Of a DNA stretch of 9,250 bases, positions 1 through 5,828 are shown one piece after another (position 1 is the stretch's first letter; every line of letters begins with the position of its first letter). The stretch covers positions 1 through 9,250 of the forward strand of contig JBKQSL010000036.1 in the NCBI GenBank assembly GCA_052143655.1. The letters are read 5' to 3'. The position numbers were made by a program, and so were the translations under genes. The notes below the pieces were generated by a model, which saw nothing but the letters and a program-made list of their open reading frames with translations, was not told the origin of the DNA and ran no database searches. Source of the stretch: CAVSUR01 sp052143655 (GTDB lineage Bacteria > Actinomycetota > Actinomycetes > Streptosporangiales > Streptosporangiaceae).

Positions 1-1136
1 CCGCGAACAGGGCGTGCTTCGGCACCGTGGGCACGGGTGATGATTCCGGCCCGTACCCGTGCCTGCGGGCGCTGCCGCTGACCTGCTGCTCGTGCCGGGC
101 GCTGTTCGCGATGCCGCACGGGCCCGCCGGCACGGGCAAGGCGGAATCGGAGCAGGCCCTGCTCGATGAGGCCATGGGACAGTTCCCGTTCCTGTTCGCG
201 CCGGGCTGGATCTGGCTGATGGACCGCAACTACCACGGGGCCGCGCGGATCGCCCGGATGATCCGGTCGACGCACGTGCTGATCAGGCTCAAGAGCGACA
301 TCCCGCTGAAGCGGACCTCGCGGATCCTGCCCGACGGCTCGTACCGGGCGGAGCTGTCCGGCGACGGCGTCACGGTCGCGGTCCGCGTCATCGAGTACTG
401 GGTCACAGTGGAGGGCCAGGAGGTCCCGGAGATGTTCTGCCTGGTCACCGACCTGATGGACTGGGAGGACTACCCCGGCCCCGAGCTCGCCGCCCTCTGT
501 AAGTGGCGGTGGGACGGGTCGGAGACCGCGCTGCGGGAGGCCAGGGCGCCGCTGCGCGGCGCCGGCCCCGGCACGGGGCCGATGCTCCGCTCCGGGTCCC
601 CGCACCTGGTCCGGCAGGAACTCGCGGCCTGGGCCGCAGGGACCGGGATGACCCGGGGCGTCGTCCTCGATGCCGCTCTCGCCGCCGCGCCCGTGAGGAA
701 GGGCAGGACGGCCGGGCTCCCGGTCCGGCCCCGTGACCTGTCCTTCGCCCGCGCCCTCCGGGCGGTCCTGTCCGCAATCCGCATCGGGAACACCTGCTAC
801 CAGGCCGTGACCAGCGAAATCGGGCGGCACCGGACCGTCGTCGACCGCGGCCGGCACCGCGCCCGCAAGTCCAAGTCCCCGTCATCCTTCGCGCACGCCA
901 CCGCGAACGACACCGCCACCCGCATCGCCCCCGCCATCATCACCATGGCCAACACTCCAGCCTGACCAGCGCAAGCACCGCGAACCAGCCGAAAAGGAAC
1001 CTTGCCGGACCGTGGACCCGGCCGGCTCCGGCACGACACGCCGGCCTCATGCATGCCCGCCGGAAGGCAACTACCAGCAGTAACCAAAAACAGGAACTAC
1101 CCACAACCAGTCAAACACCTAAAGCCCGCGGCATTG
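1..1136 (+). mobile_element. IS4-family insertion sequence, right-hand part
   Basis: The transposase gene is followed by about 170 bases of non-coding sequence, ending near GCGGCATTGG at about 1129-1137. From 1137 on, the reverse strand reads in frame as IS110 transposase (GDISRFP). The homology to IS110 stops abruptly there, so I place the right terminus of the IS4 element at about 1136. The left end and any target-site duplication are outside the window. The exact terminal inverted repeat is inferred, not shown. Confidence 0.55.
3..965 (+). CDS. IS4-family transposase, 5' end outside window
   Basis: The frame is open from the first complete codon, so this is the C-terminal part of a longer transposase rather than a gene starting at the GTG at 27. 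The product would be a DDE transposase that cuts and pastes its own insertion sequence. Seen in the sequence: a block LMDRNYHGAARI, which carries a conserved Asp of the IS4-type catalytic core, then LIRLKSDIPLKRTS, and later CKWRWDGSETALREA, which matches the family's Y/C-x-x-RW-x-x-x-E signature with the catalytic Glu. The tail is basic and Ala-rich and ends at a normal stop, so the C-terminus looks intact. This layout is common in Streptomyces-type IS4 elements. The first catalytic Asp region would lie upstream of the window. Family assignment is from recognition of these blocks; activity cannot be judged without the missing N-terminus. Confidence 0.85.
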   Translation, partial: ANRACFGTVGTGDDSGPYPCLRALPLTCCSCRALFAMPHGPAGTGKAESEQALLDEAMGQFPFLFAPGWIWLMDRNYHGAARIARMIRSTHVLIRLKSDIPLKRTSRILPDGSYRAELSGDGVTVAVRVIEYWVTVEGQEVPEMFCLVTDLMDWEDYPGPELAALCKWRWDGSETALREARAPLRGAGPGTGPMLRSGSPHLVRQELAAWAAGTGMTRGVVLDAALAAAPVRKGRTAGLPVRPRDLSFARALRAVLSAIRIGNTCYQAVTSEIGRHRTVVDRGRHRARKSKSPSSFAHATANDTATRIAPAIITMANTPA

Positions 1137-1425
1137 GGGGAACCGGGAGATGTCGCCGGCGTCGCCGATGACGGTCCCGGCGCTGACCGGGCCGGCCCCG
1201 GATACCTCGGTCACGGAGGTTCCCGGCGCGCGGACCGCCGCGGCGAGTTTCTTCCTGGTCTCCGCGAGCTGGGTGTCCAGGCGGCGCAGGTCGTCCAGGA
1301 ACTGGGCGGCCAGGTCGCGCGGCGGGCGGTCCCGGCCGGGTCGGCGGGGGTGATCTTGTCCAGTACCCTGGCAGCGTGACCTGCGGTTATCTCCTTCCGG
1401 ACGCCGCCGGGAGGTCGCTTTGGGT
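1137..1425 (-). pseudogene. IS110-family transposase fragment, frameshifted
   Basis: Read on the minus strand, two frames together give an internal piece of an IS110-type transposase. One frame gives PGGVRKEI and then AARVLDKITPADPAGTAR (about 1420-1325). The second gives RDLAAQFLDDLRRLDTQLAE, a coiled segment, and then VTEVSGAGPVSAGTVIGDAGDISRFP (about 1320-1137), the start of the Transposase_20 helix-hairpin-helix-like region. The switch lies near 1318-1325 and is explained by loss of about one base. Both the N-terminal DEDD catalytic half and the rest of the C-terminal domain are absent here. The low-coordinate edge coincides with the presumed IS4 terminus, so the missing C-terminal part may lie on the other side of that IS4 copy, outside the window. 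It cannot encode an active enzyme. Confidence 0.75.
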
Positions 1426-1439
1426 AACGGTGACAGTCT

Positions 1440-1683
1440 TTTGGGGGTTCCTGTTGTTTGACACCTAACTAATTCCACATAAACCATTTTCTATAACTTG
1501 GGCCACTCATATACCATATACCTAACCAATATTTTATCCATATATTGCTCCAGACTGGCATTGTGTGGTATTAAAAGCGATGACGGCCGGCCCGAGCTGG
1601 CCGGACCAGCGCGGACGGGCACGATATCCGGGCGGCTCATGTCGCACTCGTCGCCTGCGCTCTTTGAATCAGGGGGTTCTCTT
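1440..1683 (+). promoter_or_regulatory. AT-rich leader and probable promoter region of the peptidase gene
   Basis: About 110 bases (roughly 1455-1575) are strikingly AT-rich for this genome, with runs such as CATATACCATATACC and TATTTTATCCATATATTG. No gene is visible. A perfect TTGACA lies at 1458-1463 with a poor TAAACC 16 bases further on. A TATAAC at 1492-1497 is a better -10 but has no good -35. The promoter is therefore plausible but not pinned down. A purine-rich AGGGGG at about 1671-1676 precedes the ATG at 1684 by about 7 bases and serves as ribosome binding site. Confidence 0.45.
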
Positions 1684-2994
1684 ATGCCAGGTCTTCGGTC
1701 CGCTCGCCTGCCAGCAGTCGCCGCAGGGGGGTGTTTGGCGGTGGCGTTGATCGCGGCGGCGCCAAATGCACTGGCGTCGGCCAGTGCGTCCGCGGCGGGC
1801 TCCTCGTTCGTATCCTTCAGCACGTTCATGAAGACGACGGCCGGGGCTCGTTACTCGACTTTCCAGACTGCCGGGCACGCGGCTGCGGTCCGCAGCCCGC
1901 AGGCGTTCAGCCAGATGCGCTCCTACATCGTGAGCACATATCGCGGTGTAAAGGTCGAGCACTCCTTCGTCCTCGGCGGCACGTATTTCGACTGCGTGAC
2001 GGTGAAGTCGCAGCCCACGGTGCGTGACCTGCGGCTCGCGCGGATCGCCGCGCCGCCCGCCGCGGCGCCGGCGGGGCACCGCGGCGGGAAGGCAGTGCGT
2101 TCGCTGCTGGCGCGGGGGCTGCGTGACCGGTACGGAAACGCCATCTCCTGCCCGGCCGGGACCATGCCGATGCTGCGCATGACCCTCGGCGCGATGACCA
2201 GATTCCCCACCCTGGCAGCGTTCCTGGCCAAGGGACCGGCCGGTGCGGTCGCGCGGACGATTCCGCCGGGCAGCGCGCATCGTTACGCGTATGGCTACCA
2301 GCGCGTCACCAACTACGGTGGGAATTCCTGGCTGAACGTCTGGAACCCCTCTGGCCCCTTCACGCTCTCCCAGCAGTGGTACGTCAACGGCTCGGGGTCC
2401 GGGACGCAAACGGTCGAGGGCGGCTGGGTGCATTACCCGGCGAAGTTCGGCACCAAGTCGGTGCTGTTCATCTTCTCCACGCCCAACAACTACGCCAGCG
2501 GCTGCTACAACCTCGAATGCCCCGGCTTCGTGCAGACAAGCTCGGCCGCGACGCTCGGCGCCCCATTCAACAACTACAGCACCTATGGCGGCACCCAATG
2601 GGGCTTCGGGCTGCAGTGGAAGTACTACAACGGCAACTGGTGGATGTACTACTCGGGCAACGCCGTTGGCTACTACCCCGGCTCGGTATTCAAAGGCGGC
2701 CCGATGGCCAGCAAGGCAGCGCTGACCGAGTATGGCGGGGAAACCTACACATCCGGCACCAGCTGGCCGCAGATGGGCAGCGGGAAGTTTGCCAAGGCGG
2801 GATTCAGCCAAGCCGCGTACCAGAACACGATCTTCTACATCCCGAAGAACGAGAGCGGCGGCACCGGGGTCTGGTCGTCACTGACCACCGTCCAGACGAA
2901 CCCCACCTGTTACACGATCAAGTACACGCCCGCCTCACAGGGGGGAAGCTGGGGCACCTACTTCTACTTCGGCGGCCCCGGAGGAAAGTGCTGA
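1684..2994 (+). CDS. Secreted neprosin-family glutamic endopeptidase (prolyl type) with propeptide
   Basis: The 436-residue product is predicted to be an exported endopeptidase of the neprosin (DUF239, glutamic peptidase) family. Plant neprosin cleaves after proline and acts at low pH. I chose the ATG at 1684 because it follows AGGGGG and starts a classic signal peptide: Arg5/Arg8, hydrophobic 9-26, and an A-x-A cleavage site near 31-33. Residues about 45-196 form an activation region with FDC (Cys104) and CPAGT (Cys156), matching the DCV and CP-x-GT-x-P-x-R landmarks of plant neprosin propeptides. The catalytic domain is about 200-436: QTVEGGW with candidate catalytic Glu245, GCYNLECPGFVQ (Cys274, Cys279), NWWMYY, VGYYPGSVF and EYGGE. 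The second catalytic Glu is 349 or 353; the spacing from 245 resembles that between the two catalytic glutamates of neprosin. The tandem prolines 194-195 just before the mature domain are a plausible self-cleavage site. Downstream lies a lipoprotein resembling the propeptide. Substrate is unknown. Confidence 0.88.
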   Translation: MPGLRSARLPAVAAGGCLAVALIAAAPNALASASASAAGSSFVSFSTFMKTTAGARYSTFQTAGHAAAVRSPQAFSQMRSYIVSTYRGVKVEHSFVLGGTYFDCVTVKSQPTVRDLRLARIAAPPAAAPAGHRGGKAVRSLLARGLRDRYGNAISCPAGTMPMLRMTLGAMTRFPTLAAFLAKGPAGAVARTIPPGSAHRYAYGYQRVTNYGGNSWLNVWNPSGPFTLSQQWYVNGSGSGTQTVEGGWVHYPAKFGTKSVLFIFSTPNNYASGCYNLECPGFVQTSSAATLGAPFNNYSTYGGTQWGFGLQWKYYNGNWWMYYSGNAVGYYPGSVFKGGPMASKAALTEYGGETYTSGTSWPQMGSGKFAKAGFSQAAYQNTIFYIPKNESGGTGVWSSLTTVQTNPTCYTIKYTPASQGGSWGTYFYFGGPGGKC

Positions 2995-3016
2995 CCGGGA
3001 CACCCTGACCGGGAAC

Positions 3017-3060
3017 CTGCCGGTGCCACCGCACGTCCAAGTGGGCGGGGGCACCGGCAG
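3017..3060 (+). terminator. Strong GC hairpin between peptidase and lipoprotein genes
   Basis: CTGCCGGTGCC (3017-3027) pairs perfectly with GGCACCGGCAG (3050-3060). After one A/G mismatch the stem continues with CCGC (3029-3032) and GCGG (3045-3048), leaving a loop of about 12 bases. No T-tract follows, as is usual for high-GC actinomycete terminators. It begins 22 bases after the peptidase stop and ends 14 bases before the Shine-Dalgarno of the next gene. It could end or attenuate transcription, or stabilise the 3' end of the peptidase message. Confidence 0.6.
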
Positions 3061-3087
3061 TGTGTGTCCTGAACGGAGGGCGGGACC

Positions 3088-3612
3088 ATGGCAATTCGCC
3101 AGATCGTACCGCTGGCTCTCATGATCGTCCTGGTAACCGCGGCTTGCGGCCACCTTCCCGCGTCCGGGAACGGGAGCGAGGCGGGCGGCGGCACGGCCAG
3201 GATCGTGCCCTTCAGCGGGTTCCTCGACAGCATCCGCTCGGCACGCTACGGGGACTTCGCCGGGCGTCCCGGCACCAAGGTGCGAGACGAGCGCGCGTTC
3301 GCACAGATGCGAAAGTACCTCCTGAACCGGTACCAAGGCGCCCGCGTGGTGCGAAGCTACGCTGTCGGCGGAGCCATCTTCGACTGCACCGAGCAGGCCG
3401 GCGCCCTGGCACACCCACCAGCGCCCGCCAGCGCTCCCCCCCAGTCGGCCGGCGCCCACGCGACGGGTACCCAAGCCGACTGCCCGCAGGGAAGCGTGCC
3501 CGTGCGCCGCATGACCCTGGACGATCTCGTGCAGTTCGCCAGCCTGCGCCAGTACCTCGGCAAGGGCCCCGGCGGCCCCGGCAGGCTGCCCCCGGTACCC
3601 GGCAGCCAGTAA
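3088..3612 (+). CDS. Lipoprotein resembling a stand-alone neprosin propeptide
   Basis: The 174-residue product starts at ATG 3088, with GGAGGG at 3075-3080 as ribosome binding site. Residues 1-20 (Arg4, a hydrophobic run, then VTAAC) form a lipoprotein signal with candidate lipidated Cys20, so the protein should sit on the outer face of the membrane. The rest lines up by eye with the propeptide of the upstream peptidase: FSGF (42-45) with FSTF, SARY with GARY, AFAQMRKY with AFSQMRSY, GGAIFDC (Cys100) with GGTYFDC, and CPQGSVPVRRMTL (Cys132) with CPAGTMPMLRMTL, through KGPGG. About 24 of 60 and 15 of 32 positions are identical in the two blocks. A Pro/Ala-rich linker separates them. The two non-lipobox cysteines match the peptidase's Cys104 and Cys156, suggesting a conserved disulfide. 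The protein ends exactly where the peptidase domain would begin. Role as inhibitor, folding aid or anchor is inference. Confidence 0.8.
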   Translation: MAIRQIVPLALMIVLVTAACGHLPASGNGSEAGGGTARIVPFSGFLDSIRSARYGDFAGRPGTKVRDERAFAQMRKYLLNRYQGARVVRSYAVGGAIFDCTEQAGALAHPPAPASAPPQSAGAHATGTQADCPQGSVPVRRMTLDDLVQFASLRQYLGKGPGGPGRLPPVPGSQ

Positions 3613-3721
3613 ATCCTCCCCAATCCCCAACATTCAGGTTTTCTCAGCAACTTTCACGTGAGTCGCTTGTGCTCGAATAGCGTCAGGACAAGGGCTGCGC
3701 GCTGTAGGAAGTCCGTGAAGA
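3613..3721. other. Junction between lipoprotein gene and Tn7-like element
   Basis: No gene is seen. The transposon terminus should fall here, possibly near the TGT at 3668-3670, since a GGACAA (3686-3691) is an inverted match to the TTGTCC in the repeats at 3741 and 3773. The exact end cannot be set without a comparison copy. Confidence 0.35.
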
Positions 3722-3778
3722 TGTCCGTTGGGCCTCCTACTTGTCCATCGCGTGTCCGTTGGGTCCGTCTACTTGTCC
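3722..3778 (+). repeat. Two direct repeats, candidate TnsB-binding sites at transposon end
   Basis: Copy 1 (3722-3746) and copy 2 (3753-3778) both start TGTCCGTTGGG and both end TACTTGTCC, with a few differing bases between and starts 31 bases apart. A weaker GTCCGTGAAG lies just upstream at 3711. Arrays of ~20-25-base direct repeats at the end nearest tnsA are typical of Tn7-like transposons, where TnsB binds them. The location upstream of the tnsA-like gene supports this reading. Confidence 0.6.
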
Positions 3779-3852
3779 GCTGGCCAGGATTTGCCAGGTG
3801 TTCGTGGCGTTGTGGGCGGTTCGCGGACTGGCGTGGTCCAAGGTCGCGAGCC

Positions 3853-4572
3853 ATGGACCTTTCAGCAGTGCAGGTGAGTTTCAAGGACGCTGCGGGCGTG
3901 GTGCAGCAGTCGCGGCTGGCCGTGGCTGAGGCCGGGGTGCTGGCGACTGGCAGGCCGTGGCGGGTCTTCCGCTGGCATCGCGGTCAGGCGCACTATTCGG
4001 GCTGGTACTGGTCGGCGACGATGGGCCGGCACGTGGTGTATGAGAGCCGGCTCGAGCTGGCCCGGCTGCTGCTGGCGGACTTCGACCCGAAGGTAGCGGC
4101 GATCGCCGCCCAGCCGTTCCTGGTGACGGCGCCGGCCGAAGAGGGCAGGACCCGCCGTCATGTCCCGGACTTCCTCCTGGTGGACAGTGATGGCCTGGTG
4201 ACGGTCGTCAACGTCAAGCCCGCTGACCGGCTGGGCGACCCGAAGGTCGCCCGTTCGCTGGCGTGGGCGGGGGCGGTGTTCGGGTCCCGGGGGTGGCGTC
4301 ACGAGATCTGGTCGCAGGCACCGCCGGCGGTGCTGGCCAACGTGCGGTTCCTGGCCGCCTACCGGCACCAGGCGCGGGTGCCCGCGGAGCTGGCCGCCTG
4401 GGTCGGCGGGAGAACCGCTGCCCCGGTGAGCATCACGGAGCTGGAAGCCGCCTGGCCGGAGCAGGCGGACGGGATCCGGTCCGCGGCGCTGCACCTGCTC
4501 TGGCGCGGCGATCTGACCGCCGACCTGACGCGGCCCCTGTCTGCCGCGACGGTGCTGGAGCGTGCCGCGTGA
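3853..4572 (+). CDS. tnsA: TnsA-like transposase endonuclease subunit
   Basis: The 239-residue product resembles TnsA, the restriction-enzyme-like subunit that nicks the 5' ends of a Tn7-type transposon while TnsB joins the 3' ends. The visible catalytic landmarks follow the TnsA nuclease pattern E-D-x-K: VYESRLELARLL (Glu64, with Glu68 as alternative), RRHVPDFLL (Asp106), and VTVVNVKP (Lys122). The aromatic WHRGQAHYSGWYWS stretch just before the first Glu is typical of actinobacterial TnsA-like proteins. I chose ATG 3853 because the frame further upstream runs through the repeat array and reads as low-complexity Arg/Trp/Cys sequence. The ribosome binding site is weak (AAGG at about 3840-3843). 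The stop overlaps the GTG start of the tnsB-like gene by 4 bases, implying translational coupling. The nuclease itself looks intact, although its partner is broken. Confidence 0.8.
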   Translation: MDLSAVQVSFKDAAGVVQQSRLAVAEAGVLATGRPWRVFRWHRGQAHYSGWYWSATMGRHVVYESRLELARLLLADFDPKVAAIAAQPFLVTAPAEEGRTRRHVPDFLLVDSDGLVTVVNVKPADRLGDPKVARSLAWAGAVFGSRGWRHEIWSQAPPAVLANVRFLAAYRHQARVPAELAAWVGGRTAAPVSITELEAAWPEQADGIRSAALHLLWRGDLTADLTRPLSAATVLERAA

Positions 4573-5828
4573 GCGCCGGGCAGGAGTGGACGATCACGCT
4601 GGGCACCGGCACCAGCCTGGTCCATGACGGCGAGCTGTGGACGGTGACCGGGCTGGACGGCGAGGCCGTGACGCTGCGGGGCCGGGGCGGGCGCAGCCTG
4701 CGGGTGCGCACCTCGACGCTGCTGACCGCCCCGGGGACCAGGATCGTCGGCGTCCGCGAGGACCTGCCGGCGGCGGCCGGGCCGCTGCTGGACGACCTGA
4801 CCGGCGCCGAGCGGGAGCAGCTGGCCGGCCGGCTCGGGCACGTCCGGGAACTGCTGACAGGCTACGTGTCCGGTTCGGACGCCGCAGCGGCCGAGGGCGA
4901 GCCCCGGCCCGAGTACGATCCCTCGCTGCCAGCCGGGGACCGGGAGGCGGCGAAGGCCGCCGAGCTGGGTGTGTCGGCCCGCACGGTGCGCCGCTGGGTG
5001 GCCGGCTACCTGCGGGCCGGGGCTGCCGGGCTGGTCGACGGCCGGTCGGTGCGGCCCTCGGACGTGCTGGCAGGGGCGGACGAGCGCTGGCTGGCGATGT
5101 GCAAGATCGTGCTCGGCGAGCACACCGAGGCATCCCGGCCCACCAGGAACCTGGTGCTTCGGCGGGTCTCGGCCCGGCTGGAGGCCGAGCACGGGCCGGG
5201 CACTGTGAGGGAACCGGGCGTCAAGAAGGCCAGGGCCGTGCTGGAGGAGCTCACCCAGGGCACCAACGCGTTCGCCGGCAGCACGAAGGCCAAGCGGTCG
5301 ATCGCCGCCCGCCCGGCGGGCGTCTACGGACGGCTGCGGGCCACCAGGCCCGGGGAGTACGTGCTGCTGGACACCACGCCGCTGGACGTGTTCGCGATGG
5401 AGTCGGTCACGCTGCGCTGGGTGCGCTGTGAACTGACGGTCGCGATGGACCTGTTCTCGCGGTGCATCACCGGGCTGCGGCTGTCCCCGGTCTCGACCAA
5501 GGCGGTGGACGCGGCCACGGTGCTGTTCGAGACGCTGCGTCCCTCCCGGCACGGGACCGCCGCCGGCGTGCTGCCCTATGCCGGGCTCCCGGGCGTGGTG
5601 GTGACCGCAGGCTCCTCGCAGCCGTCCGGGCCAAGGGCGGCGGGCACCCTGGCGGGGGTGGCGGCGGAGACCGTGGTGGTCGATCACGGGAAGGTCTACC
5701 TGTCGGAGCACCTGATGGCGGTCTGCGAGCGGCTGGGCATATCGGTGCAGCCGGCCAGGCCGCTGACGCCCACGGATAAACCTTTGGTTTCACACTGCAC
5801 CCTTTCGGGTCGGTTCGTGCGTGTCTGA
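4569..5828 (+). pseudogene. tnsB: TnsB-like DDE transposase, truncated before catalytic Glu
   Basis: The frame begins at GTG 4569 overlapping the tnsA stop (GTGA) and would encode 419 residues. From the N-terminus: a beta-rich segment (5-55), a helix-turn-helix (about 126-160: AAELGVSARTVRRWVAGY), a second DNA-binding stretch (190-245), and an rve/Mu-type catalytic core. Catalytic Asp268 is in YVLLDTTPLD and Asp372 in VVVDHGKVYLS. In this family the core continues as PARP-x-TPTDK-x-x-VER, with Glu as third acid. Here it reads PARPLTPTDK (to residue 404), then a foreign tail of about 14 residues ending at 5828 inside the neighbouring recombinase gene. The third catalytic residue and the whole Mu C-terminal domain are therefore missing. 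The protein should be inactive; the remainder may exist beyond the inserted element. Confidence 0.8.
5775..5792. other. Junction of tnsB and serine-recombinase element, small palindrome
   Basis: AAACC-TTT-GGTTT (5778-5790) is a perfect five-base inverted repeat around three T's, at the point where TnsB homology is lost. It overlaps the recombinase stop codon (5790-5792 on the minus strand). Serine recombinases cut at short cores flanked by imperfect symmetry, so this is a candidate left attachment junction. The matching right junction is not in the window. Confidence 0.4.

Larger units (their letters stand above)
3660..5780 (+). mobile_element. Tn7-like transposon remnant (left end, tnsA, truncated tnsB)
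   Basis: End-type repeats, a TnsA-like endonuclease gene and a TnsB-like transposase gene follow in the usual order and on the same strand. The unit stops at about 5780 where a serine-recombinase element begins. No TnsC-type ATPase or TniQ-type targeting gene is in the window. If present, they would lie beyond the interrupting element. Confidence 0.65.

Noticed and set aside
1441..1470. Similarity between the AT-rich leader (CACCTAA, GTTTGAC) and the IS4 right flank near 1110-1120
   Set aside because: The shared words are only 7-8 bases and not in consistent order; I could not support a second IS end here.
1498..1683. Upstream in-frame extension of the peptidase (starts at 1498 or ATG 1639)
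   Set aside because: The extension reads through AT-rich leader DNA, has no ribosome binding site at its start, and would bury the clear signal peptide that begins at 1684.
1669..2811. 380-codon minus-strand open frame opposite the peptidase
   Set aside because: Arg/Gly/Pro/His-rich shadow of a convincing plus-strand gene; no recognisable domain.
3658..3852. N-terminal extension of the TnsA-like protein
   Set aside because: It translates the transposon-end repeats and gives Arg/Cys/Trp-rich low-complexity sequence without family similarity.
4359..5711. 450-codon minus-strand open frame opposite tnsA/tnsB
   Set aside because: Low-complexity His/Arg/Pro/Gly composition typical of antisense frames in GC-rich genes; the plus strand has clear TnsA and TnsB motifs.
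5799..5810. Small ACCC-TTTC-GGGT hairpin as a terminator
   Set aside because: Only four base pairs, lies within the 3' coding part of the recombinase, and has no T-tract.
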